A stretch of 64,000 bases of DNA from Nanosyncoccus sp963540965 (GCA_963540965.1 CAUTSA010000004.1:1-64000); one strand, 5' to 3'; shown: positions 24,013 through 32,666, numbered from the stretch's first letter. Numbers and translations are program-made. Notes: generated by a model from the sequence alone, not told the origin.

Positions 24013-24468
24013 TTGGATTTCGTACATTATGATTTAGGTTATCTTGTAGAAGGTACAACGGTTGTCGTTTCTCTTGATGTTGCTGCAAATGTATGCGTCC
24101 TGGATTTCGCTAATTTTATGTACTACAAAATGGACATTTCGTTCATGTATCTAGGTGGGTATATTACTCGTAGCCCGTACTATGTTGTCATCCCACGAGG
24201 TGGATTCTGGCATGTCGCCATCGATTTAGGTGGATATGAGGGGCGTATCGGTTCGAGTGTCGAGATTATATCGCCAGAAAAAATCGAAGTTGGTCTAATT
24301 TTTATGGGGTATCCCGCTAAGAAATACCCGAATAGAAAGAAGCCTCACGAATTTACCGATTACTTATTCGGTGGTGCCAACGGCGTACCAGATGGACCTG
24401 GACACGGCCATGCGATCATTCAAAATTCAAGTGGGAATATTGTGTTTTTTAAGAGAACCAAACACTGA
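24013..24468 (+). CDS. DUF1883 family protein
   Basis: A 152-residue protein. The TTG at 24013 is chosen because it starts the family-typical MDFVHYDLGYL and stands eight bases after GGGGG; a GTG nine bases upstream is inside the ribosome site. Matches to DUF1883 are VVVSLDVAANVCVLDFANFMYY, MYLGGYITRSPYYVVIPRGG and WHVAIDLGGYEGRIGSSVEII. The biochemical role of DUF1883 is unknown; some members are fused to TIR or other signalling domains (general knowledge). The C-terminal about 50 residues are Gly/His/Pro-rich and unique. Confidence 0.75.
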   Translation: MDFVHYDLGYLVEGTTVVVSLDVAANVCVLDFANFMYYKMDISFMYLGGYITRSPYYVVIPRGGFWHVAIDLGGYEGRIGSSVEIISPEKIEVGLIFMGYPAKKYPNRKKPHEFTDYLFGGANGVPDGPGHGHAIIQNSSGNIVFFKRTKH

Positions 24469-24550
24469 ATATATCACCATCTGGGATAAAAGCATATGCC
24501 CATAATTCTTGGAAACCATTTTATTGAGGAGTATTTTATACTCCTCTTTT

Positions 24551-24904
24551 TTATGATTTAATTTCAAAAAGCGAAAACATCCCAAATAAATATTTAGAAA
24601 TTTCGTCATCCGCATAACTTGCGATTTCCAAAGTTTCAATTCTTCTTGGGATAGCCTCTAAATTTTCGAATCCTCCCTCACGATAACACTCAAGCTCAGC
24701 CTCGACACCATGATGTGAGTAAGTATTCACTAGTAGATATTTTTGATTAGTCGACTGATTTTTGATAACCCAGAAGAATTCACTCTCACCAAAAGAGCCT
24801 TCTTCTTCTACTGAATATCGGCCTTCTGGCATTTGATATTTTGAAATAACATCGCTTAATCTACTTTTGCTCATTTGCATAATTGTAATGCTCCATTTAT
24901 TCAC
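24551..24904 (-). CDS. Hypothetical protein, 117 residues
   Basis: No family recognised. Mixed alpha/beta composition with an acidic centre and no membrane segment. The start is uncertain. A GTG at 24904 lies nine bases after TATAAT and would be leaderless, while ATG codons 24 and 30 bases further in (MQMSK, MSKSR) follow a GGAG. Not obviously linked to its neighbours. Confidence 0.5.
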   Translation of the reverse strand: MNKWSITIMQMSKSRLSDVISKYQMPEGRYSVEEEGSFGESEFFWVIKNQSTNQKYLLVNTYSHHGVEAELECYREGGFENLEAIPRRIETLEIASYADDEISKYLFGMFSLFEIKS

Positions 24905-24956
24905 AAGTTATATATTATATAGTACATCCATCGTAAAACTACAAGTTACTGTCTAA

Positions 24957-25100
24957 GTTAAAAAGTATACACAACTTTCGTATGAAGAACGAGTAGTAAT
25001 TGAAAAATTGCGCAAAAATTCAAAGAGCATTCACGAGATAGTCAAAAACCTAGGGCGCAATGTTTCAACAATATCCAGAGAACTTAAAAGAAACCAAATC
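24957..25100 (+). pseudogene. Relic of an IS30-family transposase (N-terminal HTH)
   Basis: The frame reads KYTQLSYEERVVIEKLRKN then SIHEIVKNLGRNVSTISRELKRNQ, the helix-turn-helix start of IS30 transposases. It is cut off immediately afterwards by a terminator hairpin of the converging gene. No catalytic DDE part or terminal repeats remain. It is the only trace of an insertion sequence seen in the window. Confidence 0.8.
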
Positions 25101-25104
25101 TCCC

Positions 25105-25133
25105 AAAGAAAAGCACGAGACTCTCCGTGCTTT
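25105..25133 (-). terminator. Terminator of the DUF2268-like gene
   Basis: On the minus strand AAGCACG ... CGTGCTT followed by TTCTTT. Confidence 0.75.
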
Positions 25134-25138
25134 TTCAT

Positions 25139-25793
25139 TTACAATAATATTGCTCTAAAGTCTGCATATTTATCGGCAAAAGCGTCTTCAATTTTCTTAC
25201 CAGTTTTCTTAAGATAATTTTTCACTAAATAATACCCGAGCGAATACCCAGCCCAGCGGGGAAGTTCATTGCTTCCATTGAAGAAGATTGTGTCGTAATC
25301 GTAATAGTTTAAATCCAGCTGACTACGAAGTTTTTCAAGAATCTTTTCATTTTCCTCATCACTTCGTTCCAGAATAGTTTTAATGAATACTGTTTTTTTC
25401 ATTGCGATCTTTAACGAATTCTGCCTCAAGATAAGTTGCGATACCTTCACTAATTACTCCATCAAGCAGTGAGTTGATCCACTCGTCGTTTTTACCCCAG
25501 CGAGCTGCGTGGCAGAGTTCGTGGGTAACCATCTCAGAAATCAGATTTTCAGTTGCTTTTTCTTCATCTATCGCAAACTCAATAAAGTCGCTAGTTTGTG
25601 TGCGTCCGCCAACTCCATCGTCAGGAATGATGATGTCGTATAGGCGATTTGTAACAAGCAAATCAATATCCCAGTCAACCTTCAGTTTTGGATATACATA
25701 TTGCTCAGCTTCTTTGACGGCCTTTTTAATAGCTTCTACTTTGCTATCTAGATTTCCGTTAGCGCGAGTGATCAATACGTTTATTTTATTCAT
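25139..25793 (-). pseudogene. DUF2268-like zinc protease gene, frameshifted in a 7-A tract
   Basis: The first part (25380-25793, from MNKINVLITRANGN) contains VTHELCHAARWG, an HExxH site, and GVISEGIATYLEAEF. It then stops at SIH. Dropping one A from the seven-A run (T7 on + at 25393-25399) continues into KTVFIKTILERSDEENE and LPRWAGYSLGYYLVKNYLKKTGKKIEDAF, the expected C-terminal part of DUF2268 proteases. TATAAT lies seven bases before the ATG, so it is leaderless. It may be a true pseudogene, a phase-variable gene, or a base-calling error in a homopolymer. Confidence 0.75.
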
Positions 25794-25807
25794 ATTTAAT
25801 ATTATAT

Positions 25808-25993
25808 GATGAAATTGCCGAGTTGGCTGCAGCCGGAGACGGTTGCGGCCATAGACATGCTACAATAGATACCTACGAAAACGTTATATATCTTAGAGAT
25901 ACATGGACTAATCATGATGACTATCTAATAGATGAAAATGCAGATATAAAGCCTCGCAAGTATGGCAAGAATGCACCTACACACAAAATTTAG
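25808..25993 (+). pseudogene. C-terminal fragment of an unknown gene
   Basis: An open frame without a start codon reads DEIAELAAAGDGCGHRHATID then VIYLRDTWTNHDDYLIDENAD, ending PTHKI and TAG. The composition is protein-like and a terminator follows 23 bases later, so it looks like the 3' remnant of a gene whose 5' part was replaced by the divergent DUF2268-like gene. Family not recognised. Confidence 0.45.
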
Positions 25994-26015
25994 TCACGCA
26001 ACCAAATATCTTCAG

Positions 26016-26044
26016 AAAGTCGGCACAAGTTGCCGACTTTTAAT
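26016..26044 (+). terminator. Terminator after the 25808-25993 fragment
   Basis: AAAGTCGGCA, CAAGT, TGCCGACTTT then TAATTTT. Confidence 0.8.
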
Positions 26045-26064
26045 TTTGTATTATAATATTTCTT

Positions 26065-26373
26065 ATGTACTTATCTAAGGAAGAGCGCAAAGATATTATC
26101 GAAGCTTACGGCTTTGATGATTTTATCGAGGGGAATCACTATCAGGTCGAGCCCGATACGTGGGTGTATCTTTTCACTAATGATGATAGGTATTATGTAT
26201 TTATAAGTGCAGATTTTTTAGACTTCTATTATGATCATTTTCCAGCGCTACTCCGTTTTAATAACTTTGAATTCCAGCAAATCGACTTCGTGTTACGGCA
26301 AGAAGTTAACTCTATTAATTCAGAAAAAACCTCGGGGACGCTATGTTTTGAATATAATAAACAGGTAAAGTAA
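26065..26373 (+). CDS. Hypothetical protein, 102 residues
   Basis: Begins MYLSKEERKDIIEAYGFDD. It is acidic and aromatic-rich (YVFISADFLDFYYDHFPALL), with no membrane segment and no recognised family. TATAAT at 26052-26057 stands seven bases before the ATG, so it is probably leaderless. It lies just inside the right copy of a tRNA-derived repeat. A phage- or immunity-like small protein is possible, but nothing in the sequence proves it. Confidence 0.5.
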   Translation: MYLSKEERKDIIEAYGFDDFIEGNHYQVEPDTWVYLFTNDDRYYVFISADFLDFYYDHFPALLRFNNFEFQQIDFVLRQEVNSINSEKTSGTLCFEYNKQVK

Positions 26374-26430
26374 GCGGCAGTAATCTATAAGACTTTTACA
26401 CACAAGAGTTAGTTTAGCATATATTCTACT

Positions 26431-26472
26431 TTTATTTCGACGAATATTACCGCCGCAATGCCAGGCGGCTCT
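26431..26472 (+). repeat. tRNA-Thr trailer-like repeat, right copy
   Basis: TTTATTTCGACGAAT, six different bases, GCCGC, four bases, CCAGGCGGCTC. The same order occurs at 22371-22409. The two copies bracket the 4-kb block containing the HopA1-like, small RNA, DUF1883, IS30-relic and DUF2268 loci. Confidence 0.6.
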
Positions 26473-26601
26473 TTTGGGTGAAAGAACAAATAGAACATTT
26501 ATGTCCAGCAATGACAACTATCATGCTTTATGTTATAGTATGAATTAGTAATACTCTCTGCGTCGCATTAAGATGAGTAAATAGTTTCTAGTCCCTTGGC
26601 T

Positions 26602-27483
26602 TTATTCGGCCATATTATCCCACTGATGTTTTCGAATAATTTCATCAATACAATCATTGTACAGCTTATCGTCTTCGGATTCATTTTTTTCTTTTACATA
26701 AGACGTTTCAGAAAGAGATTTTGGACTTTCAAAAGTATATGCCGGGACCTTATCTTCTCCGTTTTGTCCAACCGACATCACGTTAGCTACCTTTTTGAAT
26801 CGCCCAGCTTCTTTGTCGAAAGTCATACAATCTACATCACCGTTTTCCGGCAAGACAATATGGCAATATTCAACCTCGTCACCATCACGATTTCCGCGAA
26901 TTGTCTCTTCTTGCATAGAAAACCCCACCAAGTCTGGTAACGAATAGTTACCATACGATTCGGAAGCGTTTGGGTGTGTATGTCCAAGACTGACCAGTGG
27001 TTTTAGACTGGAGGCTTTCATTTTATCAATATGGTTGTTAATTGCTTGCCAATATACCGATAGAAGAATATTGAAATCTACCGCCGAGTCATCTGCCTTC
27101 CATTCTGGGTTTTTGTCATAAATAGCTTTTTTCGTCTCTTCATTAATATCGACGTCGCTAGCTATTCCGTTAAACAAAAAATTTCCGCCTTGCACCCAAC
27201 CTAAAACTAAGAAAGCGTGTTCTTTTTTCGTTTCTGAAGTTTTTTCTGCTAGAGATTTCATTTTGTCATATACTGCTCCAGTCATAACCATTGTTTTTTC
27301 GGATTTCTCAATGTTCTCGTGAAAAATGGAAATCCTTGAGCCTCTACCAGCATCACGATACATCTTCAGATTTTCAACAATTTTTTGGTTGTTTTCGCCG
27401 TTCATTAGAGATTCAACGGTGGACACTATCCTGTCACCTTTTAATATTTCTCCAGGCGTAGAAGATTGATTAATTGTTTCCAT
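26602..27483 (-). CDS. JAMM/MPN-domain metallopeptidase-like protein
   Basis: A 293-residue protein. The zinc motif of JAMM peptidases is visible: Glu near residue 88 in KKEHAFLVLG, then SLGHTHPNASESYGNYSLPDL with His168, His170, Ser181 and Asp184 (HxH, ten residues, SxxD). JAMM domains cleave isopeptide bonds or process small-molecule carriers. The N-terminal 60 residues are charged, and the C-terminal 70 are Glu/Lys/Ser-rich and probably disordered. TATAAT lies seven bases before the ATG, so it is leaderless. No ubiquitin-like partner is visible nearby. Confidence 0.7.
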   Translation of the reverse strand: METINQSSTPGEILKGDRIVSTVESLMNGENNQKIVENLKMYRDAGRGSRISIFHENIEKSEKTMVMTGAVYDKMKSLAEKTSETKKEHAFLVLGWVQGGNFLFNGIASDVDINEETKKAIYDKNPEWKADDSAVDFNILLSVYWQAINNHIDKMKASSLKPLVSLGHTHPNASESYGNYSLPDLVGFSMQEETIRGNRDGDEVEYCHIVLPENGDVDCMTFDKEAGRFKKVANVMSVGQNGEDKVPAYTFESPKSLSETSYVKEKNESEDDKLYNDCIDEIIRKHQWDNMAE

Positions 27484-27634
27484 ATTTTGTATTATATCAC
27501 CTTATTTCACTCAAGCCTCAAGCGCTTTACGCCGTTCTGGGTTTTCATTTTTTACTATTTGCTCCCCAGGCCACAAGAAACTTGTATATCCTTTCTCGCG
27601 TCCATAGATTGCATTTTTCTCTTGTTCATTTTCG

Positions 27635-28951
27635 TTAACCGACTCCCCCCCATTCTCCTGCATAAAAACTTATTTCCCCGACAGTAACTTCAGCACCTAT
27701 TTGATCAGCAATATTCCGCAATGCCTTTAACTGACAGTCAAAGTTAGCGTACGCTCTATACGCAATACTATTCTCAATTTCCTCACTAGATAACCCGGAA
27801 ACTGCAATCTTTTCTTCATCAAGTAAATTGTTAAGTATTTCACCTCTAATCGTATCTTTTTCTTCATTGCTAAGAGACTGCCAATATATTTCCGACCTTT
27901 CTCTTATCTCAGATCCACTAAGATCTTTTCCTTTGCTCATAAAAGGAGCGGGGCTTTCAACGGTTCTTCTATATGGATGAAAGCTAATAACATCAATTAG
28001 TTTAGTATCTTTTACTAGCTCATCAGCAACTTTTCTGGCCTGAATCTGGTCTATGACTTGCTTTGTAAAATCATAGTCATAGAACGCGGTACCAGTCAGT
28101 GATAATTTAATATCAGGAAAAGAAGTTTTTAAGGCTTTTGCGGTCTCAAAATAAAGATTTGCATAAGCTTCCGTATCAACCTTGTCAGCAAAGGCTTCAG
28201 TTTTAAATAAAAAGCCATTACTTTCGTGACTCATATTACATTCATTTCCAAGCTCTAAAACTAATCCCTTTCCAGCTTGTTCAGAATATCCACTTTGCTC
28301 CACAAAACTATGACACAACAAAATATAATCCGATGGATTCTCTGGGATATTGCTAGTCAGTTTACCGTCCTCGCTTTTATGTAGTTGGTTCATAACAACC
28401 AGCAGCTCTGATCCAGCAGCTTTCTCTCTAATTTTCCTAACCTGCGACATTACGTCGCTATTAATATAGAATCTGTTTTCACCCTTTTCATTCACAAACT
28501 TTTCTGAATTTGCCACCGAAAACGCCGACTGTGGAGCATGTGGAGTAACTCTCAATTTTACCCCCTCTGGTAACTTTGCTAAAGTGTCATCCAATAGTTG
28601 GTCTTTTAGAAACTCATCATTTATTGCCTCCTGTATTCGCTCAGCTGGCTGCCCAAGTCGCTCTGATATTATATTTATATCTCCGCCAGAATCTAAAAAC
28701 TCTTTAACTTTTATAGCTTGTGCTCTTCTTTCTGGCCAAATAATAAGCTTACTGTCGATATTGTAACCCAAAACATCAGGGTTCTCAGCCACCATATTAA
28801 TTTCATAGTTATGTATTTCTTCCAGATTCTTCATTTCCGTATTTTTTGGCAATCCCTCAACAATATCACCTCTAAACTGAGGAAAATCCGGCCGATCATC
28901 ATCATTCGATGATTGCGGTATATCTTCACAGCATTTATTCAGTCTTTCCAT
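27635..28951 (-). CDS. GH-A-clan-like glycoside hydrolase, truncated by a 7-G tract
   Basis: 438 residues as read. Residues about 130-438 look like a TIM-barrel glycosidase: VLELGNECNM with the Asn-Glu acid/base pair near residue 237, and GEISFYAGEW near the end where the nucleophile Glu is expected. The first 120 residues are a separate helical region. The frame stops right after WGGVG, where a run of seven G (C7 at 27645-27651 on +) occurs. Removing one G extends it 46 residues to a TGA at 27511, through NENEQEKNAIYGREKGY. Substrate unknown. The ATG follows AAAGGA inside the preceding relic. Confidence 0.55.
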   Translation of the reverse strand: MERLNKCCEDIPQSSNDDDRPDFPQFRGDIVEGLPKNTEMKNLEEIHNYEINMVAENPDVLGYNIDSKLIIWPERRAQAIKVKEFLDSGGDINIISERLGQPAERIQEAINDEFLKDQLLDDTLAKLPEGVKLRVTPHAPQSAFSVANSEKFVNEKGENRFYINSDVMSQVRKIREKAAGSELLVVMNQLHKSEDGKLTSNIPENPSDYILLCHSFVEQSGYSEQAGKGLVLELGNECNMSHESNGFLFKTEAFADKVDTEAYANLYFETAKALKTSFPDIKLSLTGTAFYDYDFTKQVIDQIQARKVADELVKDTKLIDVISFHPYRRTVESPAPFMSKGKDLSGSEIRERSEIYWQSLSNEEKDTIRGEILNNLLDEEKIAVSGLSSEEIENSIAYRAYANFDCQLKALRNIADQIGAEVTVGEISFYAGEWGGVG

Positions 28952-29103
28952 ATCAATTTTTCCTTTTCTCTAAAATACGCATACTTATCAAAGAATGCCT
29001 CCTCAATCTTCTTTCCGGTTCTCTCTAAATATCTTTTTACTAAATAATACCCAAGCGAATATCCAGCCCAGCGTGGAAGTTCATCAACGTTAATCTTGTT
29101 CAT
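28939..29103 (-). pseudogene. Internally deleted DUF2268 copy, 54 codons
   Basis: Reads MNKINV, the same six residues that open the gene at 25793, then jumps to DELPRWAGYSLGYYLVKRYLE and RTGKKIEEAFFDKYAYF, the C-terminal segment of that same gene. The middle with the HExxH site is missing. It overlaps the end of the HAD-like gene and the start of the glycosidase-like gene. It shows that a second DUF2268 gene once stood here. Confidence 0.75.
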
Positions 29104-29506
29104 AATTTTTTCTCACAAACTCCAACATATGCCTTGCCGACTCTGGATCATTCCTATCGACCCAGAAAAAACTCTCTTCAACACCACGCTTTCTTAACTC
29201 ATTCCGTTCATACTGAGCGATATTATCATCAAACCAAACAAATGGGGTATTAAAATCAATCGCCTCAACCTTTGAGCCTATCCAATCAGTCTGATTAACG
29301 CTCTTGCTTAGTCGATCGACCAATTCCTCATTAAACTCTTCCAAAAGCGCCCGCGGCGCATAGTTAACCCCACCACAACAATAAGTCGTTAACCAATATA
29401 CAACACAATTATCCAAACAAAACTCAAGAAACTCTTCGATATCCTCTTTTGGAGACGCACAACCTTTCAGCACTCCATCTACATCCAGATAAATGTTTAA
29501 TATCAT
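29090..29506 (-). CDS. HAD-like protein, 138 residues
   Basis: Begins MILNIYLDVDGVLKGC: DVDGV is the HAD nucleophile motif (Asp8, Asp10). VVYWLTTYCCGG fits motif II (Thr) and FVWFDDNIAQYE fits the acidic motif IV, with a possible Lys in between (GSKVEAIDF). The size matches compact HAD phosphatases. TATTAT lies six bases before the ATG, so it is leaderless. It converts an unknown phosphorylated substrate; no pathway partner is obvious. Confidence 0.65.
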   Translation of the reverse strand: MILNIYLDVDGVLKGCASPKEDIEEFLEFCLDNCVVYWLTTYCCGGVNYAPRALLEEFNEELVDRLSKSVNQTDWIGSKVEAIDFNTPFVWFDDNIAQYERNELRKRGVEESFFWVDRNDPESARHMLEFVRKNYEQD

Positions 29507-29600
29507 ATTAAAATAATACTATAAATCTCTAAATGAACACTCTGCCTTTTAAAATATTGGAACAATAACTATTTTTACTACAAAAAATAACATAAAAAAT

Positions 29601-29620
29601 ACCCCCAGAAACCTGGGGGT
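29601..29620 (-). terminator. Terminator of the 558-residue gene
   Basis: On the minus strand ACCCCCAG, GTTT, CTGGGGGT followed by ATTTTTT. Confidence 0.9.
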
Positions 29621-29656
29621 AAAAAAGAACAAGCTAGTTTAAAAAAGTGCAGTCAG

Positions 29657-31333
29657 CTATGAGTTTAGCTTCTCGAAGATGTCTCCGAAAAGCTGCCCAA
29701 TGGTAGCTCCAGATCCATTATTAGACTGTTCATCACAATCTTTTTCAGTATCCGCTAAACCCAAAGCCTCCTCACGATGGAACAACCCCCAGCCCTGTCC
29801 AATAGATGGACAAGAACGACCGCTAGCCAGACCGGCTTTTCCGAAGAATTGCTCCTCGATGCCGTTCTGGATCTCCGCCACACGTTCAAGCTGTGCCTCA
29901 GTTAAAGTTTCTGGCCTATAAATGACCTCGAACTTATGAGGCGCCGCGGTGTAGGCGTGAGACCAATAGAGTACCAATTCTCCTGGAAGAATCTGATTCC
30001 ACACATGATCTCCTTCGTATTTCTGATGGTAGCGCTTGGAATTACTTCCACACACCATCGTATCTACGAAGTCGCATCCGCGCTCCATGCCGTTTGGGCC
30101 GATCACCCAAGCTTCGCCGGCATTTGTCGCACCATCACGATGCCACAAGCGGATATCGCCTGGAAGACCCATCTCCTTAGCCTCAGCCTCAGCAATAGCT
30201 TTTTTAGCTTCTGCCTCGGCCTTTGCCTGAGCAATGCGAGCCTCCTCCTCTGCCTTAGCTTTCGCCTCAGCTGCTGCTTCAGCTTTTTCACGCAAAATAG
30301 TCTGATATTTCTCTTCGAAAATTGGAAGATCAGACTTAAACTGCGCAAGCCCTTCCTCAGAGTACTTGTAGGACTTACTATCAGTCTTAATTCCAACCCT
30401 AACAACGTTAGAGTAAAATCTCAGACTATTGTCTCCCCAAGCATCTCTTCCTTCTGGGAAGGAATATCCCTGAGCGGCCTCTTTAAACAGCGGCTTCAAA
30501 GTTGCCTCCGCCTCGCGCATTGCGCGCTCTTCTTCAGCTCTTGTAGCCCTAGCCTCAGCTTTTGCCACCGCTTCCTCAGTGTAGAGATGGCGGATAGTGC
30601 AAGCACCCCAGCCAGTCTCCTCCATGACGAAGAAGGTTTCTCCCAGCTGATACTGGGTCTCCCCACAGGCCTTAAGGCGAGAATTTATAGCCTCGAGTTC
30701 AGCTATAAATTTACCTCTCGCCTGGCGGCTTGCCGCCTGCTCAGCACGCTTCGCCTTACACTCTTCCAGATCACTCTGGATAGTATCATGTGCCACGAAG
30801 AGAGCGCCAGTTTCCACTGCCGCGTCGTATTCTTCAGTATCCATACCGAAGTAGCCTCCTTTCCAGGAGTAAACTTCGGTGTAACCTGATGAGCAACGAC
30901 GACCCGTCTCGGTACGGATGTATCCGTCCGGCTCAGTAACACGCGCAATAATATGCGCGACAGGACAGCAGTGCATACTACTGCTATTCTGCCACAGGAT
31001 CTCGGCTCCGACCGCCTCGATCTTACCAAAACCACCACGGAATCCTCCACGGGCTGTAATGAGCAAAATACGCTCGTCGTCGTTCTTTCCGCAAGGCACC
31101 AGAAGGCGTGTACCCTTCTTAGTATTTATTACCTTACAGAAATCGTCACTCATCGCCTTATTATCGGCGAGATTAAATGAATTAAACCAAGGCGTAAATC
31201 CACCCGCTACAGCCAAAAACGCATTGTAGCGTTGACCCGCACCCCTGAAAGCAGGGAATGGAGTCTCACTCCAAGCCCATGGTTCTGGTCTATAACTATT
31301 AGTCTTCTCACATCCAAAAAACATTCTTAACAT
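29657..31333 (-). CDS. Large hypothetical protein with alanine/glutamate coiled coils, 558 residues
   Basis: No family recognised. A globular N-terminal part (to about residue 185) is rich in Gly, Trp and Cys. A helical region (about 185-300) and a long Ala/Glu/Lys coiled coil (about 350-390, repeats of EAKAKAEEEA type) separate it from a C-terminal globular region with WVIGPNGMERGCDFVD and GELVLYWSHAYT. No membrane segment. AGAGGAG precedes the ATG and a 270-nt structured leader lies upstream. G/C-rich codon choice resembles the 21535, 39044, 40745 and 42639 genes. The coiled coil suggests a structural role (inference). Confidence 0.65.
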   Translation of the reverse strand: MLRMFFGCEKTNSYRPEPWAWSETPFPAFRGAGQRYNAFLAVAGGFTPWFNSFNLADNKAMSDDFCKVINTKKGTRLLVPCGKNDDERILLITARGGFRGGFGKIEAVGAEILWQNSSSMHCCPVAHIIARVTEPDGYIRTETGRRCSSGYTEVYSWKGGYFGMDTEEYDAAVETGALFVAHDTIQSDLEECKAKRAEQAASRQARGKFIAELEAINSRLKACGETQYQLGETFFVMEETGWGACTIRHLYTEEAVAKAEARATRAEEERAMREAEATLKPLFKEAAQGYSFPEGRDAWGDNSLRFYSNVVRVGIKTDSKSYKYSEEGLAQFKSDLPIFEEKYQTILREKAEAAAEAKAKAEEEARIAQAKAEAEAKKAIAEAEAKEMGLPGDIRLWHRDGATNAGEAWVIGPNGMERGCDFVDTMVCGSNSKRYHQKYEGDHVWNQILPGELVLYWSHAYTAAPHKFEVIYRPETLTEAQLERVAEIQNGIEEQFFGKAGLASGRSCPSIGQGWGLFHREEALGLADTEKDCDEQSNNGSGATIGQLFGDIFEKLNS

Positions 31334-31626
31334 AAATTCTCCTCTCGTATATCAGAGCTTTATAAATTCAAGGGGATTTTCCCCACTCTGATTTCCACTT
31401 CCACGGCAACTTTCGTTCCGCTTCAGGTCGCCCCCACTTTGTGAGCAGTGCTAAGTCCACCATCAAGATAGATTTAACGCCACTCACAAAAGAGAATTAT
31501 GCCTTATCCTAGCTAATTATTAAGTTTCTATCACCACAGTATAAAAGCGATAATCCATACTATTCGTCCGGACTCTTATAGTCTACGAACGTCTAATATT
31601 ATAACACATTTTTGTCAATTTATCAA
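31334..31626 (-). promoter_or_regulatory. Promoter and structured leader L2 (nested-stem motif)
   Basis: On the minus strand TTGATA, 17-base spacer, TATAAT (31598-31603). The leader has a long imperfect hairpin (31441-31487). Then ATCAGAG ... CTCTGAT (31386-31392 with 31351-31357) encloses GGGGAAAATCCCC and TTGAATTTATAAAG. This is the same arrangement as L1, and AGAGGAG follows. Confidence 0.65.
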
Positions 31627-31674
31627 TGCATCAAAAAACGGCAGCCGGTCTAACCTTTAATCACGAATACCTAT

Positions 31675-31707
31675 AAAAAACGGCCAGATAATTCTGACCG
31701 TTTAAGA
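31675..31707 (-). terminator. Terminator of the first MYG1-like gene
   Basis: On the minus strand AAACGGTCAGA, loop, TCTGGCCGTTT then TTT. Confidence 0.75.
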
Positions 31708-31727
31708 TATTAGGTAAAGCCCAAGGA

Positions 31728-32666
31728 TCAACTATTTACAACTTTTTCTGCAAGCTTAATAGCGTCTTCCTTAGTTTTCGCCACGGCAAAGAATCCACCT
31801 TTATGGCAAAAAATGGCTGTCTCCACCCCAGAAACCTCTGCGAGTTGCTCATCTTTCAGTCCACGCCAAGCATCAGGGAATGGTTTTCTTTGCCCCATCA
31901 TATCTTCTTTTGATGGAGGGATTGCCTGTATATTCCAGTCTCCGTTTGTGGCAGGAAAAACTGCAAACAACAAGTTCATAGCTTTCGGCTCCTCTGACTC
32001 AACAACTTCTTCAAGCCAACCGCCGATAAACTGATCTATTACCAAAATAGATCCATCGACAGTCTTAATTTTATCAGCTACCAACTTGCGGCCACGCACA
32101 GTCGACATCGCCACTTTAATTTCGCGCACAAGAATTGCCGTTGCTAGATCACATGCCCTTAAAAAGCACGTGTCAGCATCTTCATTCTCGTCCCAAAGCG
32201 AATTACAAGCGGAAATTACCGAGGATACAGACATTGAATCCCCCTTCTCTCCTTGTCCATTATCTCTCGCATCGATACCTCGAATTAGCGCTTCGTCGAC
32301 TAATGATACTACCTCTGCAGTCATCACGTCATCAATTGGCCTAGTTTTAGCCATTGACTTTACAATCGATGCACCATACTCACGCCAAATTAGCCCTGCC
32401 GATGAGTAGCTAATCCCATCATCACGTATTTCAGAGAAATTCTTCTGGTGATGATCGAAACGTCTTCTGATAGGATCAAATTCGCCGCCAACATCATAGA
32501 CGATGGCTTTTGTATTTTTTATAATCTCCTGGTCGCGCGTCCTAAGAAGCTCAACAGGGAATAATATAGATAACATAGCCGTTGCGAATACCTCATCCGC
32601 ATGATGCGGCGCAGTATGTGTTACTGCATTTATCTTTTCATTATAAAACTTATGAATATTTATCAT
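31728..32666 (-). CDS. MYG1-family metal-dependent hydrolase (intact DHH-type motifs)
   Basis: A 312-residue protein. The ATG at 32666 is seven bases after GGAGGG; an in-frame TTG 24 bases upstream lies in the ribosome site region. The MYG1/UPF0160 signature is complete: TAPHHADEVFATAMLS, then VYDVGGEFDPIRRRFDHHQ, SSAGLIWREYG, and the late PDAWRGLKDEQL. MYG1 relates to the DHH phosphoesterases; the eukaryotic member is a 3'-5' RNA exonuclease in nucleus and mitochondria. TTGATT-N17-TATAAT lies upstream. A second copy with altered motifs is at 46386. Confidence 0.85.
   Translation of the reverse strand: MINIHKFYNEKINAVTHTAPHHADEVFATAMLSILFPVELLRTRDQEIIKNTKAIVYDVGGEFDPIRRRFDHHQKNFSEIRDDGISYSSAGLIWREYGASIVKSMAKTRPIDDVMTAEVVSLVDEALIRGIDARDNGQGEKGDSMSVSSVISACNSLWDENEDADTCFLRACDLATAILVREIKVAMSTVRGRKLVADKIKTVDGSILVIDQFIGGWLEEVVESEEPKAMNLLFAVFPATNGDWNIQAIPPSKEDMMGQRKPFPDAWRGLKDEQLAEVSGVETAIFCHKGGFFAVAKTKEDAIKLAEKVVNS

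Noticed and set aside
25008..25217. 69-codon frame as a possible intact small gene
   Set aside because: The first part is the IS30 transposase helix-turn-helix; the rest runs through a terminator and the antisense of the DUF2268 gene.
29936..30889. 317-codon open frame on the + strand
   Set aside because: It is the antisense shadow of the 558-residue gene, caused by its Ala/Glu codon pattern; no ribosome site or promoter.
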